Origin: Phycomyces blakesleeanus NRRL 1555(-)
Taxonomy: Eukaryota; Mucoromycota; Mucoromycetes; Mucorales; Phycomycetaceae
Assembly: GCF_001638985.1 (NCBI RefSeq)
Contig: NW_017265144.1
Location: forward strand, 496,001 to 560,000
DNA length: 64,000 nucleotides
Direction of reading: 5' to 3'
A program made the position numbers and the translations under genes. This document shows positions 44,990 through 57,285 of this stretch, one piece after another; position 1 is the stretch's first letter, and each line of letters starts with the position of its first letter. The notes under the pieces are model-generated. The model saw only the letters and a program-made list of their open reading frames with translations, was not told where the DNA came from and ran no database searches.

Positions 44990-45779
44990 GATCTCAATTC
45001 CTTCAAAGTATTGACTACAGCGTTATATGCTTACATCTTTTCTTTGCGCTTCCCCTACTTCCTGATACCGCATTCGGTACAATCTCTTTTCTCACTCTGC
45101 AAGCCTCTCTCTTTGCTTCTTTCATCCAAATTCTTTCTTCGCAATCTTTCCATATCCACCGTGTAAACACCATGCCTAGGCGTCGTCCTAGCTCCTACAC
45201 ACTTACCCTTGTACAGTGGAAACTATTATGGTCTTTCCCTCTTTTTCACATCTCCTGAAATATATGGTTCGACCTTCTCCATCGGACCATCTCTTGCGGA
45301 AGCTTGCTGCGCCGCGTTATGCCCACCATCGTTGTAATCCCAGAATGCCCCCTGTGTACGCATCCACTTCAGACACCCAAATATCTTTTGACTACCTGTC
45401 CTAAAGTATGGCCTGTTTGGGCGCCATTCCTCTCCTAATGGGTTCCTCTATTCCATTTGTTGCCTCCAGCAGTATTCTCTTCTAACTTTAATATGCAACT
45501 CCCAAATACATGACACCTCATTCCCAGCTCCCAAATCCTCGAATCGTTTCACGGGCAGTTTGGTGTGCGTACTGGGCTTATTTTTTTTGACGATGCGCCT
45601 TTTCCTTTCTCCATTCACTGTAGTCCGCTTTTCATCTCATACACTATACATACCCTTGTTTCAATCTTCTTTAATTCTCTCATAATTTTGAGGCTCTCTA
45701 AGGCAATCCCAGCATCGCCGATCATTATGATTCGTGGCTGGGTAGAAATATACGATGAATGATGAATTTACTTACTACG
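44990..45779 (+). mobile_element. Decayed LINE ORF2 3' region (zf-RVT)
   Basis: In mixed frames the plus strand reads TLVQWKLLWSFPL, then IWFDLLHRT ... PECPLCTHPLQTPKYLL, TTCPKVWPVW, which is a recognisable RT-associated zinc knuckle (C-P-L-C ... C). Stops and frameshifts are frequent. It belongs to a lineage different from the 24-kb copy, judging by the motif text. Confidence 0.75.
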
Positions 45780-46380
45780 GATTGAAGCGACTTGAGGAAA
45801 GTAATAAGGAACCCGGCGAGACGAAGGTCATACCACAGAGTAGCGAGAATGAGCATGTTAACAATCGTTGCTTGACCACGAATCGAAGGAAAGTATTGTG
45901 AGTTAATTTTGAGAAAGATGCAGATGGTGGTAAGAAGCTGGTTGGCACCGTGGTTACGTTAGACAGGGGATTGAAATAGATGATACCCTAAATATATCGC
46001 GGGTTTTGGCGAAGGCTGACCATACCAAGCCGAGATTCCTACTTGTTAAAGAGGAGCTTTCCAATGAGGGATGGGATCACCTGAGAATGAGATAGGACGA
46101 GTTCTGCGCATATTAATATGAGCATTCGAGGGCCAAACATTGAGTTTTAGGTGGTTTTATAGTCGAGTGATGTCCGCAGAATTGAATAAGCATCCAAACA
46201 CATCATTGGTATATGCCAGTACTTTAAGCGTCAGTGGAAGGTTTGAAAAGTGTAAGGTAAGCTCTAGGATTGTGTGATCAACGAAAATAGAGAGAACAAA
46301 GGATTCGAGAGTAAAGTTGAGAAGGACCGAAGAGAGGAGATCGCCCTGATCGGTTTGGTGGTGGAGGAAGCCATGTTTTT
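45780..46380 (-). mobile_element. Decayed LINE reverse-transcriptase fragment, inverted
   Basis: On the minus strand one reads DQGDLLSSVLLNFTLE (motif B-like), LAYTNDVFG at about 46201-46222 (motif C with Ala-Asp changed), YLGYHLFQSP, and IRGQATIVNMLILATLWYD. Several stops interrupt it. It abuts the plus-strand zf-RVT relic tail to tail. Confidence 0.7.
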
Positions 46381-46696
46381 TTTGTAATTAAAAGACAGTG
46401 TTTAGCTTAAGATCATCCGCAGCAGTTCCATTTAAATTCAGTTTTACACAAAATACATGTACTTTAGCAAATGTAGCAAAAGAAAAGCAACCCCAGCAGT
46501 TATATTTTCGAAAAAAATTAATGAATTTTTTTTTGTCATTTTACCATCTGCTCAATACATTCCCATGTAATATTTCTTAGAAATAATTACCAGTGAAGAA
46601 GAGTATATTTGATATTATCATGATTATTTAAATGCTTGTTTCTGTATTGAACTTAATATTTTGCCTTCCATTCTTTTTTACTGTTTTCAAATATTA

Positions 46697-47463
46697 GTGT
46701 AGCGTATCAGCACTTAATTTATTGAAAATAAAAAGTGCTACTACTGCAGATACTCTAATAAAATCACAGAGTTTTAAGAAATTTTGTAATTTTTAAAGAA
46801 AATTAAAAGGGGGGAGTGAGAGAGTGGGGGGAAGGGTAAGTTATGTGTTTATGAAGTCAGAGTTAAGAGAGTCTTGGGGGGTTGGTTTTATAAAACGAAT
46901 AGTGAAGGATTGATTAAATGTAGAAATTATTTCTAAGAGTCTAGAAAAGCATTGGATTTTTTAATAAACGAATAGTAACGGGGCGATTTTTGGGTATTGA
47001 CCAATTCTGAAAATGTTAGGATATATTTAGATTCGTTAACAAAATGAATGGTGAAGGTATCTCCTTTTTGGCCTCACAAAAGCATCAAATTTATATGAAA
47101 AAAAAAACTAGGCCGTCTAATTCAATTTATAAAAATATCTAAAAAGATCTCTGAAACACTAAGGCGTTTCTGAAACAAATAGCTACCCCGTCCAACGAAC
47201 CGGTTTATAAATCACCAAAGTTTTCCTAGCCGTGGTGATATTTTTTGAAACACTTGATTACCCCTACCCAATCGTTTTATAAAAAAATATAAGGTTTCTC
47301 TAAAACGCCACTCTTGCATGGACCGCATGACTGATATTCATCTCACTCCCCCTTTTTAATTTTATTTCCTAAAAATTATGAAATCTTTTGAAATTTTGTG
47401 ATTTTGTGAGAATTTGCAACAGTAGCACATTTCTTTTCAATAAATTGTACTGATACGCTACAC
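46697..47463 (+). mobile_element. 0.77-kb TIR element (MITE-like), copy 1
   Basis: Bounded by TA on each side; the ends are GTGTAGCGTATCAG and its inverse CTGATACGCTACAC, with imperfect inverted repeats extending about 125 bp. No coding capacity. A motif like TTTATAAAACGAAT..GGGG recurs six times at roughly 75-bp spacing, three times forward in the left half and three times inverted in the right half. TA flanks and TIRs would fit a Tc1/mariner-type origin, but no transposase is present to prove it. Confidence 0.8.
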
Positions 47464-47467
47464 TAAT

Positions 47468-47826
47468 ATTGGAAAACAGTTGGTGAAGACAGACCAAAAA
47501 TTCAAGGGAAGGGAAAAAAAAGGATAAAACAAGTTCAGGATCAACTTGGTTAATCAGACTAATTTATGACTGTCCGCACCTTTTTTTAAAAAAACAATTG
47601 TTCAAAATTGTGCTTATAATGCCGTCTCTATCATTAACTGGGAATCTTTTATTGTAAATTATTCTAGATTTTGCACCCTAGCACATAGTTTTTATCAAAT
47701 ACAGGCTTTTCTTCTCAACCAAAATGACACTTGAAGAATACTAGCTATTTAGAATCGATTAAAAAATTTGGCCTTTTTTCGCCTTTTCTTTAAACTTTTA
47801 TTCTGTCTTCACCAGCTATTTTCAAT
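47468..47826. mobile_element. Small TIR element between the two large copies
   Basis: Ends ATTGGAAAACAGTTGG... and, inverted, ATTGAAAATAGCTGG..., both continuing TGAAGACAG; 359 bp, non-coding. Its left 120 bp recur at 19683-19766. It lies almost directly against copy 1 of the larger element. Confidence 0.65.
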
Positions 47827-47973
47827 TTTTTTTTCGTACTGTTTATTGAATTGAATATCCACCAGAAGGTGAGGAAGTTAAAAAAAAAGTAGTGCCTGTA
47901 AAAGATTCTTCTAGTTCCAGTCTTCGAACGTGCAAAACTGTAATGGCAACAACTCGGTTTATTTTTAAATATA

Positions 47974-48714
47974 GTGTAGCGTATCAGTACAATTTATTGA
48001 AAAGAAAAGTGCTACTGCTGCAAATTCTCACAAAATCACAGAATTTGAGAAGATTTCATAATTTTTAGGAAATAAAATTAAAAAGGGGGAGTGAGATGAA
48101 TATCAGTCATGCGGTCCATGCAAGAGTGGCGTTTTAGAGAAACCTTATATTTTTTTATAAAACGATTGGGTAGGGGTAATCAAGTGTTTCAAAAAATATC
48201 ACCACGGCTAGGAAAACTTTGGTGATTTATAAACCGGTTCGTTGGACGGGGTAGCTATTTGTTTCAGAAACGCCTTAGTGTTTCAGAGATCTTTTTAGAT
48301 ATTTTTATAAATTGAATTAGACGGCCTAGTTTTTTTTTTCATATAAATTTGATGCTTTTGTGAGGCCAAAAAGGAGATACCTTCACCATTCATTTTGTTA
48401 ACGAATCTAAATATATCCTAACATTTTCAGAATTGGTCAATACCCAAAAATCGCCCCGTTACTATTCGTTTATTAAAAAATCCAATGCTTTTCTAGACTC
48501 TTAGAAATAATTTCCACATTTAATCAATCCTTCACTATTCGTTTTATATAACCAACCCCCAAGACTTTTTTAACTCTGACTTCATAAACACATAACTTAC
48601 CCTTCCCCCCCCACTCCCTCACTCCCCCCTTTTAATTTTCTTTAAAAATTACAAAATTTCTTAAAACTCTGTGATTTTATTAGAGAATCTGCAGCACTAG
48701 CACTTTTTATTTTT
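47974..48714 (-). mobile_element. 0.77-kb TIR element, copy 2 (inverted)
   Basis: Same element as 46697-47463 in the opposite orientation, highly similar along its length; the left end GTGTAGCGTATCAG is intact and preceded by TA, while the last ~30 bp of the right end are lost. With copy 1 it makes arms of about 740 bp around a 510-bp loop. Confidence 0.85.
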
Positions 48715-49189
48715 AATCGAAATGAAGCACTTAAAAAATAATAATATTTTCGAATACATTCTTCTTTTCTTAAAATAATTTTATTAGACCTTTGTCTTTT
48801 AATGATAATTTAGCAAAAAAGCAAATTAAATACTTTCAATATTATCAGCTTTGTAGTAAGCATACTTTTTTCGAGTTTTTCTAATTATTATTTATATTAT
48901 TATTTTATTTAAAGAAGAAGAAAAAATGGTTAAAACAGGAAGGCAATTTTTTTTTAAAAAAAAATATTAATGGAAATCTATAAAGTAGGTCATAAAAGAT
49001 TCAAGATTTCAGTAAATAATTTTAGAAATGTAATAGCTAGGGCTGCTTTTTCTTCTTTTGAACTACATTTTCCAAATTATATATATATTATATAAAGCCA
49101 ACTTTGAATAATACCACTGTAGATACTCTTAATTACATGATTTACACTCTACACTTTGTCTTTCAATTACAAAAAAAACAGACACATGG

Positions 49190-49330
49190 CTTCGTTTACT
49201 ACAAAAACAATTTGAGTGATCCTCTCTCTCTGCTCCTCTTCAACTTTACTCTCGAACCTCTTCTTCCCTATATTCTCAGACCGCACTTTCTTAGGATTTA
49301 CCTCCTCCAGTTCAAGCCTAAATAACTGTT
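49190..49330 (+). mobile_element. LINE RT motif-B fragment
   Basis: SDPLSLLLFNFTLEPLLPYI is alignable to GDPLSPLLFNLAFEPLLRSI of the 24-kb LINE. Only about 40 codons survive. Confidence 0.6.
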
Positions 49331-49350
49331 CTCGAACTTTGCATTTGTGA

Positions 49351-49474
49351 TATACATACCACAATTGGGTGAAGAACAGACTCCACGACCAAACACTGGT
49401 TCCTTCTTGCTAATAAATCTGATAAGTTAACAATCCCCGGAACTGTTATACCCCAGCCACACTTATACTACACG
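49351..49474. repeat. Dispersed repeat shared with 61918-62040
   Basis: ACCACAATTGGGTGAAGAACAG ... AAGTTAACAATCCCCGG, followed by GTTATACCCCAG, is similar (about three quarters identical by eye) to the later copy. Possibly an LTR or SINE remnant; the ends are not defined. Confidence 0.55.
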
Positions 49475-50206
49475 TTTAGATCATCCACAGTTGTTTGTGT
49501 AAATAAATGTTTTGACTAATTTCTTTAGACAATTATTTAACGGATATCAAAATTCAGTGCTTCCCTAAACCACTCAAGCAATAAGGAAAATGTGGTTCCA
49601 GGTTTTAATAAACCGCTGTGGGCGCTCTTTGACCTTTGTGTTTTAATTATAATTTACCAAAAAGCAAGTTAAATACTTTTAAGATTTTCAGCTTTTTATT
49701 AAACAGAATACTTGCGAGTTTTTTTCTGATTCTTTGGTGAAAAATAAATACTTTAAAATCTCATAAGTGTACGTTACAAAAAACGTGCTCTTGTTACGAG
49801 AGTCTTGAGTTGAAGAATATATAGTGCCTTTTATCCAATACCAGTTGGTAGACTTTTGACTATTGTAATTTTTAGAGGCAGATATATACTGAAAGTAGAA
49901 TGTTGGATTAACATCATCTTTATATTTACTTTTCGGTATCACTAAAATATTGTCTTTTGCATATCGAATGTCTTTATAGAAGACTAAAAACAACCTGACG
50001 AGTCTCTTTACACAGAATTTTTAAATTCGAATATAAAATTCGAATATCTTTCAATCAAAGACTCAAAGCAAAGAAAATCTGAAAGTACTCTAACAGTTTC
50101 CTTATAAAAAAGCGTTAGAACTAGAAAGGGTGTGAACTTGTAAAAACTTGATGGAAAACCTCTACAAGTTTACTCTCTCTCTCTACTATATTGACCTTTG
50201 ACTGTA

Positions 50207-50606
50207 ATATATCGGGCTAATGAACCGGATTACGCAGCTTGGGAGGCATACCAGAGAACAATCTTTGATGATCTCCATTTTATTCCTGCCAATTTAGTTG
50301 CTTTTATGAACAAATCGCTGCAATATTTCCTTCAGCCATCACATCTCATAAAATTGGTCTCTCTCTTGTACTCACTCTACTTTCATTTATTGTATTCTCT
50401 TCTTCTCTCCTTTTTATTTTGTTTTTCTTACTATCTGTATTTTCTGTATTTTTTTGCCTTTATACTTATTAGCTTACAACTTTATCCCCATGGTTTGTGC
50501 GTTCATTAATATTTTCCCATGTACCTACCTCTCCTTTATAAGAAGTAAGGCCTGTTTCTTGGTCAATTTGATAAATTTTTACTTATACAACAACAACAAC
50601 AAAATT
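50207..50606 (+). mobile_element. LINE 3' end relic with CAA tail
   Basis: A short open stretch (AWEAYQRTIFDDLHFIPANL) resembles the extreme C-terminus of the 24-kb LINE ORF2 (IWSAHWKFVFDDQPFL). It is followed by a pyrimidine-rich 3' UTR-like region and a CAACAACAACAACAAAA end. 5'-truncated and old. Confidence 0.5.
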
Positions 50607-50987
50607 TCTGACGATGTATTATTTTTTATGTGCAAAATATTGATGAAAATAGTGTTTGACAAGTATATTGGTTGACATGTGGAATTCTAGAGATTTCTTG
50701 GAAATTTTTATGTGGGATCTCAACTATTCTTTTCACAGTGTGGCCTTTATCGTAGGCCTTTTTTTTAAAAAAAAAAGAAGTATAACCGTTTATACGATAT
50801 GGGAGGTTTAATATATATATATATATATATATTTCCAATGTCAATAATAAAACAAGCTTAAAGAATTGGTAAGAATAGTATGTTTAAATGATGTTTAGTG
50901 TCAATTATATAAGTATATGTGTATGTGTATGTGTATGTATATGTATATGGTGTAGCATAAGTACATTAAATTAGACGAAGGCGTGTA

Positions 50988-53900
50988 TCAATAATACTCT
51001 TCTTTGAGAGTCCACACGCCCCTTCCTTGGGCATCCTTCTCAAATCTTGCAATGGCTTGCAGCATTTTTCGAAATACCGCGACTTGTTCTCTGTCAATGT
51101 CTATGTCTAAAGCGTCCATTATAGCATTACTTTGAGCTTGACCGTTGTTTTCAGAAAGATAATCACGGATTCTATTAATCAATCCTTCTTGCTTTGTATC
51201 ACTTTGTATTTCTGGGGGTGCTATTGGATATTGTTAGGCTTGGTAAAGAAAGAGAAAGAAAAGAGTAGAAATGTTTACCTGTACTTGGTCTTCCCTCTTG
51301 AAGAGCTTTCTTTCCTCTCAACTGTGCCAAAACTGAACTACTTGAAGATCCAAGACTACCTTTCCCCGTCGATATACCCTTGAATCCGGAGCCAAATCTT
51401 TGTGGTTGAGGTGCTGGAGAAGAAGGGAGTGATCTAGATGATGAAACTTCAATAATATGACGAGGAGCTCCAACAGTTCCTATAAGATAATCATTAATAA
51501 GTGCGTATAATTATATACTACTGAACTATACAACGTACCCGATCTTCCTGTCCATGTGGGCGTTCCAATGTCTGCCATTCGTCTACGTTTCCTTGATTCT
51601 TTCAGCGCATCTGCTGCCTTTTCCGCAATCAGTGTAGCTATTACATCAAATAAGTTTGGGAAAGTTGATATTATAAAAGCACTTACCTTCACGCTCGACA
51701 AATAAATCATCGTGGGAAGTCGAATCCATAATTTGATCGTGTTTAAGAGCACTTTGAATACCCGTCATATCAAAAAGGCTCTGTAGAACCCCATCCTCTT
51801 CACTTGCTTCGTGGTTTCTTTTTTTCTTATCCTTCTTTTCGCCGTTACTATCATAAAAATAAAAGTAAAAATGAGCTTATTTTAAGCTAATAAAAATGTT
51901 CTTATTTGTACAGACTTACTAATTCTCGACACCACTCACTCCAGAAAGAGATTTCAACTGACGATTGTCGTCATCATTCTTACTTCGTTTCTTCTTATTC
52001 TTACTAGAGCTCCCCGGTTGATCGTCTTTATTATGGATTTCTGTTCCTTTGAATAATCTCCCAGTCTCTGTAGACGTGTCATCCTCTGCTCCAAGAGTAA
52101 ATAGGGACTTTAAGTTACTTGCCTATAAGAATCGATGTTAGCTTTTTTTGTTTTTTATTAATTTTTTTTCTGTAGATACTTTCATCAAAAAATCTTCGTT
52201 GTTTTGGGTCTTTCAAAATCTTATTTGTCAAAAACTGTTTGTAAATCTGACGATGATATATTTTTTCTTCTATTGTTCCACTCGTTATTAGACGGTAGAT
52301 AGTAACGTCTTTCTTCTGTCCAAGTCGCCATGCACGCTCTCTTGCTTGAATATCTGTTGATGGATTCTATAATATATATATATATATTAGTTTGAATTCG
52401 GGTTCTTTCTCTGGTAGATTTAGTAAATATTTACCCAGTCAGGATCGTATAAGATGACACGGTCTGCACCGGTAAGATTAAGCCCAAGCCCGCCCACCTT
52501 GGTCGTTAAAAGAAATACATAGATATCCTCGTTCGTATTAAATTCATGTACAAGTGCCATACGATGTGGAACAGGTGTTGTGCCATCCATTCGACGGTAG
52601 TTATAGCCAAGACTCTTAACCATCAGCTCAATAATGTCAAGCATTTGGCGGGTTTGGCTGAACAGAAGCACGCGGTGTTTTTCGGTTTTCCACAAATTGA
52701 GGAGAGCTCTCACTACAACCATTTTTCCGCTTTTCTCTGGATCGCCATAAGACGGGTTCTACTCTGATACCTTAGAAACTTGGCTGTCCCTCAAACACAT
52801 TACTAAAAAGTGATACTTACCGATTTTGCTTTCGATATATCAATGATATCAGGATGATTACAAATCTTTCTCACGATATCAATTCCATAAAGGACCTGTC
52901 TTCGATGTTCCAAGATAGAGTCCATGTCATCAGAATGGATAAACTGTACGTATGATTGTCTTTGTGGCTTTGTGAGCTTACAGAACAATACCTAGAATCC
53001 AATTAATTAGTTATTTTTATTCACTTTAGTATTGGTATTATTATTACGAGTGGTTTGACTTACTTGCTCACTCTTTTTTGGCAGGTCCTGCGCAACATCC
53101 ACCTTCATTCTTCTCAGCAGATATGGATTTATAAGATCTCTTAGCATGCATGCGCATTTATAGGCAGTTTGGACTTGTACGTTTGTCGCATTTGCATATC
53201 CACCTATACGTATAGGAACCGAGAATTGCGATTGAAAGACAGGCAAGGTCTGTTAAAGGTATGCAGGTAAGAATATGTACATTTTTTTAGTCTCAGTTAT
53301 ACATGGTACTTTCCCCAAGTCTTCCCGGAAATATGAAATCAAAAAGTGACCATAGCTCTTTGAGATTATTTTGAATAGGTGTACCCGAAAGAATAATTCT
53401 GTGCGGTGTCTACAAGTATGCATTAGTACGACATGTTTATTACTAAACATGCTACAAGATATACCTTGAACTGTTTACACGCTAACGTTGTTTCAGAGTC
53501 AGGATTCTTTATTTGATGGCCTTCATCCAATACTACGTATCCCCACTTGTGTTTTAACAATATCTCTCGGTAGGTCTGAACACCACTGTAAGTTGTAATC
53601 AATATCCCACCTAAAGTATAGAATAATAAGTACAGTTACTCTAGAGCTACAAAGCGTCCCTATATTTTGCATGAGAAATTACCGCTTTTGATAAACCGAT
53701 CTACCATTGCGGCTGCATTCTTTCCGGTTTTTGTAAAAAGAAGATTAGATCTTCCTTTACTTTTTTGGTATTTTGATTTTTGCCCTCGTCTATCAGGCTC
53801 ATAATCGTCTTCCATTTCTTCATAATATAAATCATCTTCGTTCACTTCAAAGTCGATATTATTTGGGTCGGATAGTCGCAAACCACTTCCACTTGAATGC

Positions 53901-55991
53901 AAAATAGCGACGCGCGCTGGTGACCACCATTGATGGAACTCCTGGATCCATTGCTTCATCACAGTAGCCGGGCACACAATTATAGACGCTTTGCCTGGGC
54001 CTAGTAGTTTTGAATAATAGAGTCCGGAAAGAAATGCGATAATCTGAACTGTCTTTCCTAGTCCCTATTTTTTTATAAGCAGTAACGAAAAAAAAAATAG
54101 GCGTGAGACTGATAGTACAACATATGTATGTTACAATAGTGTACCATCTCATCACCAATAATTCCTCCAACTTCTTGACAGTGAAGTTCCCATAGCCATC
54201 GGATACCTGGATTATTATGTTAGTATATGGGTAGATTAATTTATTAATTATAATAATCTTACATGTCTTTTGATAATCAAATAAAACATTCCATAATTCA
54301 CCGGGAACACGCATGCGGTTATCAAAGTGAGCGTCTTCATAAGCAGGATTCGGTTGATATATCTCAGTGCTAGGGTCAAGGTCAGGCTGAGACTTTATAC
54401 ACTCTTCAAATTCCTCTAAAGGCAAATTTTCTGCTCCGGGCTATGTCCACTTTTAATAAGCAAACATGCGTCCTGTAATGTGCAGGACATTTAATACGTA
54501 CCGTATTAACTCTATATATAGTGGTTTTTCTAGCTTGTAGCCATCTCTTTAGTCGTTTCTAGTAAAAAAAAACCCAGTTAATATTTCAAAATCCATATTA
54601 GTGTTACGCTTATTGTGTTACCTGATAGTGTGCTTCATTCCCGTCGTCTTCAAACAGATCACGGATACTATCTTCAGCTTTTTTATTTTTTCTTCTTTGT
54701 TTCAAATCATTGTAAGCGTCTTCGTCTTCAATATTTTCTTCATTAATATATGGCTCGTCTTCGTCTTCGTTTTCATTTTCTTCTTCAGAAGCACCGTATT
54801 CATCATCTGATATGGCCTTTTGTTTTTGTGTGTTTTTTTCTGCAAAATTATATAAATCCGGGAATGTGTCTTTTGGTACATTTACACTCTCATCTGTATT
54901 GGATATAAACGAAGGCTCTACTGTGTGTTTGAATGCCATAGGGTGTCCCTCAGATCCCGGTAATGATGGGGCAGATGGCCCTATAGTAGGTCATATACTT
55001 TGTTGATTTTTTTTTTCATTTGGAAATTTTAGAGAGAATATGTGATCTATCTACCTGATGAGCTGCTCTGAATATCGTTTTCAAAATCGGCCTCTTTGGC
55101 AAATGGGGTTATTTTTCCAGTACGGATAAGATATTCCTTTTGTGTTTCATCGTGGCGCCTTAAATTCTTATTTACGGCTATTAAAAGGTCGAATATGAGA
55201 TCAAGTCTAAATACTTGGATAAAGTCATTCTGCACTCACTTTCTCCTGATGCAGAACGAATTCGTTCTTCTTCTCGTTCTTTTAATCGATTTAATATATC
55301 TTCTTCGTCTGATTTTGCTGCGCGTAATCTAGCAGCCTGATCAAGACATATGAGAAAAAAAACCGAAAAGCAAGACACAGCTTTTAGATAGTTGGTATGC
55401 CCTTCTTACCTGTTTATTAAATTGTGGTACTAGCCCATCTTTTTCTAATGAGGTTAATGTCTTGTCTTTGAGCTTCAATTTCAAAATAGCCAATTGTTTT
55501 TGTGCTGCTCTGAAAAGAAGTACACGATATTGTTACTTCACATGAACCAAATAGTGTATCAATTCTAACTTTTTTCTCTATATATCTATATATTATTTCT
55601 CAGAATCTTTACTCAATCTCTTTGTATGTTTTGGATAATCGTTTTTGATCCAATATATCGTCTTGTTCAGTCAAGGCCTTGTCTGCCTTGATAGAGCATT
55701 ACCGGGTTAATACTTTATGGTATTCAACCTAGTTATTATTTGATGATTTATGTATTACTATTATTATTATACCTGTGCAATAATGTTTTGTTCTAGCACT
55801 GTCTGGTCTACTAATCCCACACCCAAGTTCTTCAACTCGGTGTTAACTTTGTTTTGTGCAATTGGTGTAGACACCTCCAAGATTAGGTCATTTTGAGGTC
55901 TATACAGTTGGTTTTCATTTTCCTCGTCACTTGAAAATTCCTCTTCATCTGATAATGGTGAAGATGAGAAGTCATCGCTACTGTCGCTCAT
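50988..55991 (-). CDS. RAD26: RAD26/CSB (ERCC6-like) SNF2-family DNA repair ATPase
   Basis: About 21 exons on the minus strand, start codon 55989-55991, stop at 50988. RAD26/CSB is the ATPase that acts with stalled RNA polymerase II in transcription-coupled repair. Visible in order: acidic N-terminus ([18 protein letters not shown]), coiled-coil region (54.6-55.5 kb), [13 protein letters not shown], Walker A split by an intron (GIIGDEM / [19 protein letters not shown]), motif Ia ([17 protein letters not shown]), motif [13 protein letters not shown], motif [58 protein letters not shown], then the C-terminal helicase lobe ([49 protein letters not shown]), [13 protein letters not shown] and a C-terminal winged-helix-like tail ([16 protein letters not shown]). 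Family length and order are complete. Two introns have GA donors (52123-52183, 53250-53313). Confidence 0.95.
52123..52183 (-). other. Putative GA-AG intron in RAD26 (after DPKQRRFFD)
   Basis: Exon ends ...AGA TTT TTT GAT, the intron begins GAAAGTATCTACAG, has GCTAAC as a branch-site match and ends CTTATAG; the next exon reads GCA AGT AAC TTA AAG ([11 protein letters not shown]). The GT four bases downstream would give a frameshift and an early stop. Confidence 0.7.
53250..53313 (-). other. Putative GA-AG intron in RAD26 (between PGRLG and TLPVF)
   Basis: Exon ends CTT GGG, the intron begins GAAAGTACCATG and ends TTTAACAG; the next exon starts [31 protein letters not shown] matches the conserved CSB sequence exactly across the junction, and no GT donor keeps the frame. 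Confidence 0.7.
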
Positions 55992-57221
55992 TACTATGAA
56001 ATAATGTATTCTTGCCGCAGTCGTTTTTTTTTCTAGGCATTCTTAAAGGAAAGCTGCATTGATCGTGACTTACTTTGGACCGGCATTTCTCTAAAAATCA
56101 CCCTATGCTTAATCTCAAGAAAGAGAAAAGAAAGGTTTATGCTTTGTAAAAATACCTCTTTACAGGTTACATGATGTATATTTCTTCTTTATATATATAA
56201 CAAAAGTCATTTTTGATAAAACTATATTCATGATCTTAAATGTATGGGAATAAACTACCATTTTAGCAACTACGTTTTTTGAAGGTTTGAAACCGAAAAA
56301 AAAAATCAATGATAAAATAACGCTTTGATTCCTGCGTGATAAACAACGAATGTTTTTTTAAAAAAAATAGATAAAAATGGTGTGTCAGATTGTCTGTGCT
56401 TCAACAATATCCAATACTAAGCTTGATAGTGACAAACCATGATGAAGTTTATGTCTTGGTACGATTAATTTTCATTATTAAGATATAATATTTATCCAAG
56501 CATAAACTATTGTATGTATATATTTAAAAAAAAATAGATGAGCGGAATTTTATAAAAGCATGGCTTACTTATTCTTTTAGTTAAAATTGAGTATAAAAGA
56601 TATAAAAGAGGTATCATAAGAGCACTGTGTGAGTGATAGTAGTGTTATATAACTTATAAAGGCTTTTAGCAAGTATATAGCCCTACTAGGAGTCAGCTTG
56701 TATGTTAAAAGGTAAAATATAATGTATTGTCCTTGCCTTTTTTCCAAGTATTGCAGTTTGATGAATCTGTTTGAATAAACGTTAAATATTCATACTAATT
56801 TTTACGCCTGTATGTGTATAATTGATAATTCTGTTAGGATTTTAGACATTTGGTAGGTATAGAGAAAATGAATATAAGCTAAGCATCTTCCGAGAATGTT
56901 TTGATAGTATCTTGAAAGTATAAATAGAGATCGCCGAATAATGCTCTAGTACAAATTGTCTTGTATTTTCATCTTGAGACTACCATATGGTCTGTATGTA
57001 GTGATTTACTTATTTTTACCTTTTATTATTATTATTATTATTTTGGCCATCGGTAACAAAAAACACACACATATATATATATATATATTAAGCTAGTTAC
57101 CGAGTTGACTGTCAATGCTAGATTATGTAATACTTTGGGCATTTCTCTAAATGAAATTACACAAAAACCCGCGTTTGTATACTTGTGTAAAGTTGTTAGA
57201 AAATAAAATTAACTGCCAATA
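55992..57221. other. Intergenic between RAD26 and adenylate kinase
   Basis: Contains the RAD26 promoter on its left side. AT-rich with a TTA/TAA array near 57023-57042 and CA/TA arrays near 57063-57089. No gene seen. Confidence 0.5.
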
Positions 57222-57285
57222 TCCTTAGTGGTAAGCATCGGCTTCTAACGAGAAAGTTGCTAAAAACGGTGATCTTGAGGTTTCT
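57222..57285 (+). pseudogene. tRNA-like relic (weak)
   Basis: TTAGTGGTAAGCATCGGCTTCTAACG looks like a tRNA D-arm/A-box followed by an anticodon-arm (CTTCTAA, as in tRNA-Arg UCU), but the T-arm B-box (GGTGATCTTGAGG) is degenerate and the acceptor stem does not close. Could be a tRNA pseudogene or a SINE head; may also be chance. Confidence 0.25.

Noticed and set aside
44990..46380. Twin-priming as the origin of the inverted LINE relics
   Set aside because: Twin priming inverts the 5' part upstream of the sense 3' part; here the inverted RT piece lies downstream of the 3' part, so two events are more likely.
49688..49993. 101-codon minus-strand open frame
   Set aside because: AT-rich composition, no domain, no paralogue, no splice context; likely chance.
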